Of a stretch of 64,000 nt of DNA, positions 24,040-37,272 are shown piece by piece. The stretch comes from Pelodera strongyloides. Lineage: Eukaryota; Nematoda; Chromadorea; Rhabditida; Rhabditidae. The stretch lies in the NCBI GenBank assembly GCA_036852015.1, contig JAANDG010000010.1:310001-374000 (forward strand), in the 5' to 3' direction. Position numbers and translations under genes: made by a program. The notes under the pieces are model-generated. The model was given only the letters and a program-made list of their open reading frames with translations, did not search any database and had not been told where the DNA came from. Position 1 is the stretch's first letter, and every line of letters starts with the position of its first letter.

Positions 24040-24625
24040 GGGGAAAATGGAAGGGGGAAAATGTTCAGGGGGAGGCGTTGGGGAAAACGCGGGGGGGGGA
24101 CGCTCGGGGGAAAAGTTCGGGTCTAAACGTTCGGGGGAAATGTCTCGTTCGGGGGAAACGCGGGGGAAATGTTCTGGGGAAAGCGTTCGGGGGAAACGTT
24201 CGGGGGAAATGTTCTGGGGAAAGCGTTCGGGGGAAACGTTCGGGGAAATGTTCTGGGGAAAGCGTTCGGGGAACGTTCGGGGGAAAACATTCGGGGAAAA
24301 CGTTCGGGGGAAAACGTTCGGGGAAAAGGTTCGGGCCGTTCGGTTGTAATAGTTCGGGGAAAACGTTCGGGGGAAAACATTCGGGGAAAACGTTCGGGGG
24401 AAGACGTTCGGGGGAAAACGTTCGGGTCTAAACGTTCTGGGGAAATGTTCTGGGGTAAGCGTTCGGGGGAAACGTTCGGGGGAAAACATTCGGGGCAAAA
24501 AGTTCGGGGAAAAACGTTCGGGGAAAAACGTTCGGGGAAAAACGTTCGGGTCTAAACGTTCTGGGGAAATGTTCTGGGGAAAGCGGTCTGGGGAAAGCGT
24601 TCGGGGGAAACGTTCGGGGGAAAAT
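24040..24625. repeat. G-rich minisatellite, unit about 14-15 bp (ACGTTCGGGGGAAA)
   Basis: Roughly 40 imperfect copies of ACGTTCGGGGGAAA, with variants GTTCTGGGGAAAGC and GTTCGGGTCTAA. Every unit has a run of four or five G on the plus strand, so the array can in principle form G-quadruplexes. Long open frames on both strands (Gly/Lys-rich plus, Pro/Phe-rich minus) arise from the repeat and are not genes. Confidence 0.95.
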
Positions 24626-24633
24626 TTTGGCCT

Positions 24634-25002
24634 TTGAAAAGTTTGAGAATAGCCTATCGGGGATATGATCCTCTTGTGTGTTTTACTATAGTCTGGTGGG
24701 CAATTATAACGTTTGCGTTGAAAATGTGTAGTTTGGGAGTGTTGGGGAATACGAAGTTATGCATTGGAACTCGGAACTATGAACTTGTCGCGATGATGCC
24801 TATACTCCACTCAATTGCCCGGGTGGATATTGTATTCTTCAATAAAATATTTCGGCGATACGGCTACAAAAGCGTCTTTTCTTATCGCGACCAAAAATGT
24901 ACCGCGAATTCTCTAGTTGTACGACGCTGCCGACGGGACCTACAATACAACGTGTTTCTAACATGGGGCTGGTGGTTTGACCTTTATAGCCCCATAACAT
25001 AA
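24634..25002 (+). other. Unassigned 122-codon open frame beside the G-rich minisatellite
   Basis: An open frame with ordinary amino-acid composition (for example FTIVWWAIITFALKM and CTANSLVVRRCRRDLQYNVF). There are no recognised motifs, no obvious splice context and no polyadenylation signal immediately after it, although AATAAATAAG occurs at 25052. It may be chance or a decayed element. Confidence 0.15.
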
Positions 25003-25758
25003 CGTAGTCTGGCAGTTGTTGGTCTTATAAAATTAGATGGTCGTTCTATAAAATAAATAAGTTAATAACAATAAACATCCTTTTCACAAAGACTTTTATT
25101 AAGTAACAATAAGAACAACTATACTAGACAAAACTACTGGTTTAGATAATATATAGAGAATCTCAATAGAATAGTAGAGGACTTAGTAATTGTACCGGTA
25201 GATGTGATTCAAATAAAGAATCTCATAAGCTGAAGAATATAAAACCTAGAACGCGAAACTTGGCGCCATCGCCGCACAAAAAAGGTAGAGGGGTGCTGCG
25301 CGAACGCTGCAATTGGCGTGCCTGTGGCGAAGCTTAGGCGCGCTTGTGGCGCACCTACTCTCATTTTTGAGCGGCGGTTTCGCGGTATATCATCAGTGTA
25401 ACTAACTAATTAAAATATTACAAACAAAATATAATATACATATGCTATATATATAAAACCTCGTAGGTTGTCACCAAATTTTAAAAAGAATCAATTATTT
25501 TCTATGTATAAGAGTGTAAGTTCTAGAAAAGTTAGATAAGCTAACGAATATACTTCAAAATATGCAGGAACTAGAAAGAGTTGAGGTGTGTTAGAAATAA
25601 ATGCAAAATAAGCTAAAAAACATCAATAAAATACAAAGCAAATACGTAAAAGTCCTATACAATAATACAGGGTAAAAAATAAATTGACCAATTAGTTGTA
25701 AAAGAACAAATATAACAGTTGTATGTACTATCACTTTCGTTTCTAAACTATAGACTAA
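25003..25758. other. AT-rich spacer with a GC-rich palindromic patch
   Basis: Mostly AT-rich. About 25260-25390 is a GCGC-rich block (CTGTGGCGAAGCTTAGGCGC and similar) that resembles blocks at 27170-27340, 59230-59515 and 62350-62575. No gene was recognised. Confidence 0.5.
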
Positions 25759-27576
25759 CTAGGTGGGTAAGTCATTACTAAAGAATCTATCCCAAATCGG
25801 AGGACGCAAGCCCATTAGTCGCCAAGCGTGCGCCAAATGTACGCCGCAAACTGGGCTGAACGGATCCACGGCGATTTTTGGAGTGCCCAAGCAACTTATC
25901 GATTTTTTGGCGAAATCGCAGGATAGCCACTTCTGATTGTCCATTGTGTGCAGCTCTGTAATAAATAATAAATACTTATTATACAAATGCATAGGTTTAT
26001 GATATGCGCACGGCGTCCCTAGGATAAATAACGGCATGATAAGAGTTACCGCACCACCGCTATCTTACGACAATCGATTGTCTCACGTGACGCTTGTTTA
26101 ACCGATAAACAAATACAACAATGTCATTATTGAAATAAATATACAATAACGTACCCCATTGCCATAACAGCCCAATTCAAGCAAAACATTCGGATCACTG
26201 GGGTGATGGGTTCTAAAACATTAGATTTCAATGAATTGATTCGAAATCCTAATTGTTAGATGCCCTGACACAGGCCAAACAAATCTAATTATCGTTAATT
26301 ATCCTTCCCACAGCAACATAACTGCCAACAATCGGCCGCATGGTACATCTAGGAGGGACCAATTATCTTTCATGTACGATAATTATTGAAAAGTAGGATG
26401 TCTCTCTCTCTCTCTCTCCTACCTAAATCGGCAGTATGGTATATCAACCAAATGGTGTTGTGTGAACAAATTCGCCAGCGAGGCCGCAGTTCGAAACTCG
26501 CTAATTGTAGTTGTTGTGTTGAAAGAGATGTACTTTATGTGCCACGGATGCAGTTGACCACGCCATCCCTTAATAAGGTAATTAGTGATCATTAATAACT
26601 AATGACCCTTTTTATTAAAGGATCAGGCAAACGGAAATCAAGACGCTGCGTTTGCAGTCAGCCTGACACACCAACTTTCACAGGAAAGAAGACTTCTTAC
26701 GGTTAAAAGTACGATAAATTCAGTCAGATTTGCGAGCAATGTATCCCCAGTACAACATATCACACCGTATGCTTTAATGAAACCAAAGTCTCACGTAGGT
26801 TGCTGGTCCTTTTGTCAGGGAGGGAGCAGCCGACCAGCCGGTGTATCCTTTCGCTTTTCTTCTTATGTTTACTTTTCGTTTTTGCGCACTTGTTTTTAGT
26901 AAATATTTATATATAAACTAAGATAAATTTAATAAATACCTTGATAAAGCGGCACATGTGCGTGGCTGTGATTCCCGTAATAGCGTTATTGAGATCTGTA
27001 TAGAGATTGAGATCGATATTGCGAACGGCGGGCGGCAAAAGCTCGAGCAGAAAATCGCCTGAAGAAAACAGAAATATACGATAAGTTAAGTAATACGGTC
27101 GATCATGAATCCCAACTGGCCCTCACCTAAAGAAAAATCTGTTAACTGGAACTCTCCCTCGGATGAAACTCGACTGGTGCGCGGCGGGAAACTGGCATAT
27201 AAATTTTGCGCGGCGGCAGTTTGGCCGTCTGGCGTGAAGACAGAATGACAAGAAAAATAGAGTCCCGCTGCGACTTGCCTTGCTCAGGCGTTTGCGATTG
27301 CACTACCGCAGCGAGAGTAGGTGCATAATTTTTTTTGGTAGCCGCGCACCATTAAAGTGATCAAAGGCTCACACGTCTGTCCTAGACCTCTCTACTCCAA
27401 AATTTCGACTAACAATCAGGTCAGTATTTGAACATCAGATTTGCATACCGTCAATATTCAACCAAAGTGTATTCTCCGTTTCCGAACGGTGCCGTGGGTC
27501 GAAACGTAGCCGGAGTACCTTTAGGTTGGAGAGGGGAATCTGAAAATGATGTCCGTTTTTCTCTGCTCTCTATCTG

Positions 27577-27611
<35 letters not shown>

Positions 27612-27615
27612 TTTG

Positions 27616-27652
<37 letters not shown>

Positions 27653-30600
27653 TTGTCGCTCTCTCCCCCTCCCTCCTTGCCTTCGCTCTCAATCTTGCTC
27701 TCCCTATATTTTTATCAGAAAAATGATAAACTGAAAAAAAAAATAAATGAAATGACAGAAAAGTGAAACCAAAATACGAAACCCACATGAACTTTTCCCG
27801 TGAATACGTCGAGGTTCTGCATGTTCTCGACGTTCAGACTTTCCAAAGTATTTAACCGAAGTAACCGACTCATACTTTCTTCTCCCAACGTCCACGTGAA
27901 GTTTGGATTCTGTGAGTTGAGAGTGAGAGATCTGAAAGAGATAAGCAGTACAGCACTGAACATGAAAGGGCTACTATAATGGGGATATGACCGAACGAAT
28001 AAATTATACATACACGTATGACAAGCAGGGTCAAGTGCACCATTAGGGGCGGGGGCAGGGGCCCGATTCCCCAACTCTCAGCTAAATGATTGTCAAGAGG
28101 GGAAGTAGGCCTGCCTGCCCCTGGAAGCGCAATCTTCAGAGAGTAATGTGACTCACCCAGTACATCACTCGGTTATGTATTTTTGTTTTGTAAGCCCCAT
28201 TGCGTGTTCTCGGCTACACTGTGCCCTTTTATTTATTTATGTATTAAATAACACCGAGGTGTGCATCAAATAATATGATGAAGAGAAAGCAATGTAGATA
28301 TAACGAAACCAGTTGTACTGTAGTCGATTAGCAATCGGGTAATCGGGTAATCGGGTTTTACATTCAAGTAAAAAAAAACTACCTTACCTTAGTGAAAGTT
28401 TCGCACAATGGTTCTCGCAGAACTGGAGCCCGTGCACGAACCTGAAATTTGTTCTTATTCACAAATTTAATTATTTTTGTTCCAAGTACGGTACTATCTA
28501 TATTTCCGATTCCGCAACTTGCGATCATGCACTAATTGTAAGCCTACGGTACTTTCAGGCTACTTATGCATTCCATCCGATTTATGCAAATTTCCAAGTT
28601 AATTTATGCTAACCTCTCATCGGCTAATCGATATGTCAATTTCCGTCCTTTCTTCAGCACTTCAAATCGCATTGCCTCCACCCACATATAGGAGAGCAAC
28701 TAAAACATTGAATGTGATTTATTGAAACTTTTATTGATTGATTTTATTCATTGGTGATAATCCCTCCTGGCCACAGATCGATGCCGTAGAGCAATTTGTC
28801 ATCTGATACTCGGATATTGCTATTAGTCATAGCGTTGAACACTGTATTGATACCCTTATACATATAAAACAGTTCTTGAAGAGGTAATAATACTGATGAC
28901 AAGACCACAGTATGAGCGGCTAAAAAATTACGTTAGCCTAAGCCTAGGCCTAGGACTAAGCCTAGGCCTAGGCCTAAGCCTAAGCCTAAACTCTATGAAA
29001 GAATCGAACTAACCGTGCTCGCCGTAATAGGATCAATTTTTGACGGTTTGTACGATTCTTGCAGAACGCTCTCGAATTCGGCGAGCAGTTGACCGCTTCT
29101 GAAAAATATGAAATTTAATCGTAGTGTTGAATAAGTGCCAAGTATACATACCGTACCCAAAGGGTATGATCATGATATACAATGCACTGCACTGCAGTAA
29201 ACCATGCAAACACAGTATGTCGCCAAATCGCGGTCGCCGTACACTACACGTGCACGGGTATATCGCGGGGAAACCGCTAACTTTGGGCAAATAGTATAAA
29301 CTTCGTATAAATTGACCGGTGGAAAAAGGATATTCATAAAGAAGCAAAATACCTGTGGCCAATATACAACGCGCGGAAGTTGAGGTCATTTCCGCGTGCG
29401 CACGATCGTCGTTTTGTAACGTAATCTAAAAAAATTTATTCATGTTATAATTATCTAATCTAATTATCATTTAATTTTCATTTAATTATCATAATTTAAT
29501 AACACAATTATCATATCTAATCTATTCATAAAACGGACTAGAGGTTACGGTAACATAGCGTAACTATAACATTCTCAAAATGATCCCCCCCCCCATAGGA
29601 TTCTAAACTTATAAGCATAAGCAAACACAGCGCAACAACAATGTGCTATATTCTCTATGAAACTGTCACAAGGTGTTAACGTACAAACAACAAAATACAA
29701 ACAACAAAAATATTCCAGGCAAAACTACAAGATACAAACTACAAAAATACCTACCTGATCGGCCAGTATCGTATGCCGTAAATGTGTACTGTATCATTGG
29801 ATCTCTCTCATCATTCCGCTCTCCTTCACAATAATCCACATCGATCACGTACAGATGACAATGGGCTCGAATTCTAAATTAATTAGTTAATTAAATAAGG
29901 CGTGCATCATGAATGATAATGATATGATGAAGAGAAATCAGAATACAAAGAACTCGTTGGAACCATAGCTAACTAGCGATGATTAGTAGATTAGTAGGAA
30001 GCTTCCTCACGACCCCAACACTGCCTTTTTTATTCTGATGTGCCAATAAGGTGAAACTGACGAGGTTGGTGATAAAAAATTGAGAGCTTGAGTTGATGTA
30101 TCACCGCGTGCACTTGCGCAGCCGCGCACACAAAATGTGCGAGTGCGTCGCTGCTCAGCGACGCACGAGATTCTCAGTTGGATTTGGGAAATGCGTCGAG
30201 TAGGATTTCCGTAATTCCTACAATAATTGCATCGAACGATAATTGGGTACTTTGTCAATGTGAACCTACAGTGGTAATCGCTTGGTGTTATTTTGTATCA
30301 AACGTCGAAATCGGCGGCAGGTTTGTGCGACGGAGAGATAGATTTCACGGGGTGGAAGGTTGCGGAATACCTGCAAATAACAAAAAATGACGTTTGAAGT
30401 TTTTTGAAGTTTAAAAAAGTTAAAAAAATGACGTTTTGACCCACAATTACCCCATTCCAGTAGGAAAGCATTTCGCGGTAAACCCAAACAAGTGAGCTAT
30501 TACACCGACTTCGGGATTGCTAGAATCTCAGAACAATAATTTTCAGGCCAATCTTTATTATTCAATGAATATCGGATGCGGGTTATGAATTTGTGGCGAC

Positions 30601-30782
30601 GAAGAAATTCGGTTGGCTCGAACGCCCGCCACCTTTAAAGCGTAATAACATCCGATTTTTGAAACGTTTGCTTTTGAAACGTCGTCCAACATACGTTTCA
30701 AAAGCAGTAATTAGACAATGAATCAACCCACATTAATCCACAGCTCATTGGGCAATTGCGATATTGGATCCACTGCCGACAT
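25759..30782 (-). CDS. F-box protein with leucine-rich-repeat-like region (3' end unresolved)
   Basis: High-confidence exons: 30782-30732, 30370-30270, 29873-29755, 29425-29353, 29098-29014, 28699-28614, 28441-28388, 27931-27783, 27228-27127, 27058-26940; all phases match. The first two join as MSAVDPISQLPNELWIN plus VFRNLPPREIYLSVAQTCRR and FRRLI, a clear F-box (Skp1-binding helix bundle), implying an SCF ubiquitin-ligase substrate adaptor. Later exons hold LRR-like stretches (LSLRSLTLNSQNPNF, LLRLNTLESLNVENMQNL, AVRNIDLNLYTDLNNAITGI). A segment at 28747-28916 is a possible extra exon, but its best frame ends in TAA just before AATAAA motifs. The 3' end is uncertain: a frame at 26213 gives an immediate TGA, while coding-like segments at 26213-26153 and 25959-25759 could be last exons. 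An internal telomere-like repeat lies in one intron. No specific orthologue was recognised. Confidence 0.8.
28934..28990. repeat. Interstitial TTAGGC-type telomeric repeat tract
   Basis: About nine hexamers of CCTAAG/CCTAGG in tandem, with one ACTAAG. Read on the minus strand this is TTAGGC, the nematode telomere unit, mixed with CTAGGC variants. It lies in an intron of the F-box gene. A shorter related tract is at 31369-31395. Confidence 0.75.
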
Positions 30783-30991
30783 GTTATGAAGTGATAAATA
30801 ATAGCAGGGCAATTACTCGATCATGGTAGAAATTGAAGACCTAAATTGCGAATAATAATGATATGGGTTTAGTGGAAGACAACAACAACAATAAGAAAAA
30901 TCAATGTAGAAAAAAGCCGTTTTACAAAAAGAACTCTCACACATGCTGTTACAGTATCCAACACAAACAACAATAAGATTACTATTCAAAC

Positions 30992-31159
30992 TTAAAGCGA
31001 CATAACGGCCGGATTTTGAAACGCATCGTGGACGTAGTTATGCTAATTTGCTCGAATTTAGCTCGATTTTTTATTCAAATTTATCTTCATTTGCATAAGC
31101 AGTATAAGACTGCTGGTCAACTCGATGTGTTTCAAAAACCGGCCGGTATTTTGTTTTAA
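30992..31159. mobile_element. MITE family A copy
   Basis: Left arm TTAAAGCGACATAACGGCCG and right arm CCGGCCGGTATTTTGTTTTAA are inverted. The core has ATGCTAATTTGCTCGAATTT, the inverse orientation of the other copies. Terminal TTAA is present on both sides. Confidence 0.85.
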
Positions 31160-34076
31160 TTGAAATGGAAATATATTAAAAAAGGTGTAAGATTAATTTT
31201 AAGATTAATTCCACACATTGCATTCCAAACATAATAGTTGATAAGGTAAGCAAAAAAATAATAATGAAACCTTTGTTACACAACATGACAACATTCTACA
31301 CGACAACATAATTCGTCATTTTAATTTTACAAATATAATAGAAAAATCCAAATCTCAACCGAAACCTAAGCATAAGCCTAAGCCTAAGCGAAGCCGCAGC
31401 AACCTCGTTCTTCGAGTTCAGTAAGAAAAACAAAGTTTCATAAACAAACACCTCATTGAAGATAATTCTCTAGATGAAAGATCAATGAATGACGCTATGG
31501 TTTTGACTTATAGTGTGTCTTTTTCTGATTTCTAGAGCTGTTCATCGTTAGCGACGGATCGGGCCACCGTTCCTCGGTCTTGAGCAAATAGGACGCTTAT
31601 GAGACGGTGGTGGTAGATAAGTCCCAGGCTGGTCCAAGAGAGTATAGAACCTGGGGAGGTCCCAGGGGACCTAGAATCTTAGGAGGAGGTCCCTAATCGC
31701 TTGGACGCTTGAGAGGTTCCAGAGGGAGCGAGCGAGGGAGAAAGAGAGAGATTAAGAGATGTTACAGAGAGAGAGGGAGAGAGATGATACAGAAGAGAGA
31801 CTACACACTCGAGGGGCCCCAAGAGTGTACACAGCCTAAGGAGGTGCCCAGGCTCGCAGAATAAATAAAACTGTGTGTATTAGGCGGTGGCGCGCGTCTT
31901 CAGCAGTGCTGCAATCAACAGTATCTATCTCTAATATAATGGTGAATTGTTGATTCTATAAGCAAATTAACTGGTCCATTGATAAGCATGTCAGGGGAGC
32001 ACGCAAGTCTATGAACCGATAAACTACCGTACACAGGACTGATGGTTTTGACGTGAACATATTAACTGTGGCGAACTTGGTTCATTCCTCTAAATATAAA
32101 AAAATCTAAAGAATATGCTGATAGAAGGCAAACTGATGTGGTCAAACAAGCTAAATGAATAAAGTTGTTGAATAAAGTTACGTAGTGTTTGCGCAGAAAG
32201 AAGAGGCCAACAATTTCAACAATTTCAAAAAACAACAATTTCAGGTGAACAACGCATTCCACAACACAAAAAAAATTGCTGGGCCCATCACCCTTTATCT
32301 ATCACCTCTTTAGCCAGTAGGAAATTCAGAATTTAATTATAATTTAATTAATTAATAATAAATACATACTAAAAAGTTTTGCGACCGACTGTTTAGCGAT
32401 ATATTCCTCGCCTTATTGTTAGATTGACATATTAATTTCGAAGAAACAATCGTTGGGTATTTCGAAGAGAATATCTGCGGAATTAACGTGTTGGTCTCGG
32501 AAAAAGTTTATTTTTTTTCACGTACAAGAAGGATTTCAGTAACAGTGATTACGGTAATTCGCAGTTTCGAGAAGAACTTCGCGAAAAAAGGAAAAGTAGA
32601 CGAGAGTTTATAGTTATTATATTGTAATTATAACAAAAAAAAATAATACATTTTACATGATGCGCTCTTCTATTATATATATAATGTGTCAATAAATTAT
32701 TATTATTATTATTAATTCAAAAGAGGACGAGTTGAGTGACTGATTTTCTCTATTTTGACGTTTTCACTACACTATACGACTATACGTTTTCTGAAAGTGT
32801 TCAATATTACAAAGCGAAGTTCCATAGAAAGCAGATGTGGCTTCCAAAGCCTAAGAATATTTCCACAGCTTGTGGCGTTAAATTATACCCGAACTTCGAC
32901 AAAAATTAAATTCTCAAAACTAGAGAAAAAGCGAGAGAGAAAGATCCGTAGAGTTTTTCAACATCTATTATTTTTCTACAACTTTTTTTTCAGACGTTAC
33001 TACGTCTTGCAAGGATTCTTTGGGGTAGATGGAAAATAAGAATACGAAAAAAATTAGAATACGATAAAGATAAAATCAAAAGAAGAATTCCGAAGAATAA
33101 GCTTTCTCGAGGAGCTGTCGTCAAACACGTTTGTTTAGTCAACAAGCGGCTCCAGAATCGATATGACGTGAGCGTGGAGACAGAGAGAAAACGGCGGAGA
33201 AATAGTATAGCTGCTGAAGAGATCCAGATTATGAGAGACAGCGAGAGAACAAATTTGCATATTCTACAAGCGATTCTAATAAGCTGAAAAAATTATGGTA
33301 GTTCATTAAAAGTCGAATAAATTAATAGTTTTACTAGAACTTTTTACCAAATTCAAGATAATTAGAAGTTGGATAATTATAATTAGCATAATAAACATAT
33401 ACAGGCCTCATTGGCTAAAGCTTCGAACGAACTGTTGTACTAATAACTTTTTTCATTTAGGTCGAAGAATATAAAGGATACCTTAGAATGCTTAGAAGTG
33501 ATGTTCCCGAAGTTTGTTTCCGAAAAACTCCACCTAGTATTATAAAAATAATACAGAAAAACCTGTTTTCCCCATTATTTACTACCAGCCTTGCATTCAA
33601 CCAGATAATGACATGTTTTTGATACAGAGTACATTTTTTAACGACATGGGGTGTCATAAAAATATCTGATGTTTTTACAAACTTGTAAAACAGAGATGGA
33701 ACTTGCCGCAAACTTTGGCTCAATATAGCGAAAAGTAACAAAAATTAAATATTTTATATTAAAAGTGGATTGTGTACCATAACATAATTTTTTTTTCTTT
33801 TTTTTTTCTTTTTTTTTTGTAAACGTTAATGAGTGGCTTAAACTTTTTGTATATTTTTTTCAAACAGCATGTTTCACATGTGATTTGTTTCGCCTATTTT
33901 CTTATACTTTACTACTGGACACTATTAAAATAGATAGGAATGCAATTGTCATCATGTGCTTCAAAAAGCGGCCGTTGCACAGCTTTACATTCAAATCACC
34001 CCATTTTTAGTATAAAATAAAGTAAAATCTAAGTTAGAGAAACTGAAAGTGTCACAAGGGCAGTTTCACTGTTGTT

Positions 34077-34103
34077 ATGTGTGTGTGTGTGTGTGTGTTG
34101 TGC

Positions 34104-34142
<39 letters not shown>

Positions 34143-34268
34143 CTCCCTCTCTCCCTCCGTCTCTCCCTCTCTCTCTCTCTCTTCTTTCTCTCTTTCTCTC
34201 TCTCTCTCTCTCCCTCTCTCTCTCCCTCCCTCTCTCTCTCCCTCTCTCTCTCTATCCCTCTCTCTCTA
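34077..34268. repeat. Compound simple repeat: (TG)n, poly-T, (CT)n
   Basis: A TG run (34079-34100), a poly-T run (34108-34142) and a long CT-rich tract to 34268. Three overlapping open frames across it are low-complexity artefacts. Confidence 0.95.
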
Positions 34269-34603
34269 ACTAGCATCATTTCTATAGTAAATCACAGCTA
34301 GTTTACTTCATAAAGAACGAGCAATTCAGCAATTCGGCTCCCAGTTAAACAAACATTCGCACACATAAAAAACGCTAATATTTCCCAAGTGTAATGGAAT
34401 TTCTCTCGGGTACATTATTTGTCAATTGTACAGTAGCGTACTCGTTATTTAGTTTCTCTCTCGATATTTTAATTGGAGAAATATGAAGTGCACACAAGCA
34501 AACAGAAATTGTGCACGATCAAATTACATCAGGATATAATACGTTACGTTGAATGAATTACCATATGCTATTAGCCGATTGGCTAGCTGGCCAACTGCTG
34601 ATA

Positions 34604-34777
34604 TTAAAGCGAAATACCAGCCGGTTTTTGAAACACATCTATTATACCAGCTTTTATAATGCAGCTTCTGCAAATGAACATAAGTTAGAATAAAAAATCG
34701 AGCTAAATTCGGGCAACTTAGCATAAATACATAAGAATTAAGTTTTCACGATGTGTTTCAAAAACATTTCGCTTCAA
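34604..34777. mobile_element. MITE family A copy
   Basis: Starts TTAAAGCGAAATACCAGCCG and ends ACATTTCGCTTCAA. The core contains GCAAATGAACATAAGTTAGA and AAAAAATCGAGC. The right end has lost part of its inverted arm. Confidence 0.8.
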
Positions 34778-35480
34778 GGTGTTCTAGAATGCTATACTCT
34801 ATACTATAGAATATGTATGTTATGCGGTACGGTAGATACGGTAATATAGTTTAAATATTTTAAGTTAATAGGTACGGTATGTGCATGTATAAAATAAAGA
34901 TGCCAAATATTTACACAAGAAAAAATGCACGGCAAAAAAATGCCATTCTCCTCTCTCTGAAAAAGAGAGAAAATACTGAATTTCATAAATGTGCAACTGT
35001 TTATCGCTCATTTGGAAACAGCTAATAAAAGGACGAAATAATGATAAAAAACCTTGAAGTGAATCAAAGCATGAAAAAGGGTCAAGTAAATATATCTATA
35101 AATTAAATCAAGTGAAAACGACTGCTAAAACAAATTGCAACTAGCTGACGAAACGTGTTTTCTATAAAAGCGTTTCCCTCTAGCGAGTTCGCACTCTCGC
35201 TTTTTTTTGGTTTCAAGCGAGGGTGAATTAGTCGATAAAATAGAGGTCGTTCTACACTTCACTGTGAAAGGGAAAGTGAAGGGGTTTTAGCGGCCGTTTA
35301 CGCAAAACTTAACGGCGGGTTCATTTTATAAATTGGGCATTTAAAATTCATATGAAAATTATGAAACAAAACATGAAAAAAATAAACTGTTTTTATAAAT
35401 CAAACCAAGGGCAGAAGCCAGCTTATGAGTCGATTACTTAAAGCTTATGACGTCGACGTCGATTACGTAAAAAGAAACCA

Positions 35481-35656
35481 ATGTTGAAAATTTCGCAAAA
35501 CATCGATCCTTCTGCCTTATTTTACAAGCATCTGAAAGATTGGCTAGTTTTAGAGTTTCAGGAGTACTGTACTTTACATCACTTCAGTTTATCTATGGCA
35601 AATCTCCGACGTACGGACACACAGGGAGAGGAAAGTAAGGAAGATAAACCAGGTAC
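35481..35656 (+). other. Coding-like segment, unassigned (possible exon)
   Basis: An ATG opens a frame with protein-like composition (KISQNIDPSALFYKHLKDWL, then a hydrophilic GEESKEDKPG end) that reaches a GTACTA donor-like site at 35653. There is no family match and no partner exon was found. It could be an exon of an undetected gene or chance. Confidence 0.2.
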
Positions 35657-36308
35657 TATCGTACAAAAACTCGGAACTAGAAAAGTATAAATGTCAAATT
35701 AAACACCGCCATTGTCATTGTGCAGGTCATGCAGGCTTGCTACCTTGCCTGTCCCCTTGTCTCACCCTTGCCAACCATGTTAGATGACCTCCACACCCTG
35801 GCAGACCTGCCTGCCCGCGGGAACCACGACCCGAGACTGTCAATACTGATCATTACACCCCGAGCGGGCATTCAACTGTCAAACGCGCTGAAAGGCAGCC
35901 GCTCTTAAGGGCAGGGTCATGTAATGTAAACCCACTATTTTGAAGAGGCATGAAATTGAATGCAGGGGGAACGAAGTATTTTGGTGAGAACATGATGTGT
36001 CATTAAAACGAGGCTGATTTCATTTCTCTTCACACACCAAAAAGGTTGTACATATACGGTTTGTGAAATGAACATTTTATTTCACAGGCATACTTGGAGC
36101 AAACACTCTACGAATTACTGTAAATTCTGTTTCTGGTATATTGCACAATGCACTAATTGTAAGCTACCTACACTGAAGTAAATACGTGCAGAAAAAAACT
36201 AGGGAGGCGTGATTCGTGGTTGGGTTTAGAATTATGATATGTCTAGATCAGCTAGAGGGCTAGACGATCTACCGGTAAGATAGAAATAGGTAACTTGTGC
36301 CCTAAGAA

Positions 36309-37232
36309 TTATGCGTAGGTAGGACTAGCTATACGAAGTACAATAACAAGCGTAAAACAGAGAGTGCCAAAGAAGGCAACGCTCAGAAAATTGTCTCCCG
36401 AATTCTTAGTTTTTGGTTGTACGGTTACGGCCTTCTGCTGCTCGAGTTTATAGGATTCCGGTACCAGTTGGGCAAAGTCGAACGACGTTTCATTATGGTC
36501 GTTGTTACCCTGTAACAGCAAAGTATATTAAATTTGTTATATAATTGATTGGTAGAGTTCCCAACATGCTCAGGACCTCTGCGGAACATGTCATGAGTAA
36601 ACCTTGAAATTGAACTCCCTTCAATAAAGGTTCTTGAGGTGTAAAACAATATTTTATTTACAACATGGTACGCCGCTTGGCCACCTTTTCGTGCGCCGCG
36701 GTGTGCCGCTTTATCACCACGTGCATGCGCCGGTGGTAACACCTCTTCGCGCATCCGTGACGCACTCCTCGCCTAGAGAATCTGTGCGCCGCCGCGTTAC
36801 TGCTTTCGTCATTTTTATTGCGCAACGTTGCGTGTAGTAGGCTCCATAGCGTGGGTAACGCTCACAAATTAACAAAACTAAAATGTTCCTCGCCTTCAAT
36901 TTTCTCTTCTTACGCGTGGAGTTGGTGGGCGCGTGTAGGTTGGAGCAGACTGAAAATTATACCGGTTAAATTACTCAAGTTTGAGGTTAGCTGTTTTCAG
37001 GGCAGTTGATGTGCCGCAAAGCATTATAATAGTAATGACCGATATGTCCCTGCCATAGGAAAAGGAAATAAAGAACATATGAACATGAAAGATTAAACCA
37101 AAGATAAATCCAGCCACTACTTACGCTTTTTAGTACCGCAATTGTGATGTGTCTTAGGCTTGGTCACGCAGTAGGAGAGGAAGTAACTGAACGTATTTAT
37201 ATTCTATCTTTTTTTCCTAACTTTGGTTTTCT

Positions 37233-37272
<40 letters not shown>

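Larger units (their letters stand above)
30783..36308. other. Long gene-poor region with MITEs and low-complexity tracts
   Basis: Contains family A MITEs at 30992-31159 and 34604-34777, a GA-rich region (31725-31800), ATT repeats (32697-32715), a TG/poly-T/CT compound repeat (34077-34268), and repeat-like sequence at 35700-35910. One coding-like segment (35481-35656) is listed separately. Nothing else looks like a gene. Confidence 0.6.

Noticed and set aside
23949..24555. Long open frames on both strands over the G-rich array
   Set aside because: They are generated by the repeat unit itself; both strands are open, composition is monotonous (Gly/Lys or Pro/Phe) and there is no splice or start context.
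28934..28990. A true chromosome end
   Set aside because: The tract is under 60 bp, degenerate and flanked on both sides by exons of one gene.
32755..33039. 94-codon plus-strand frame
   Set aside because: Basic and Phe-rich, typical of AT-rich noncoding sequence; no splice context or family motif.
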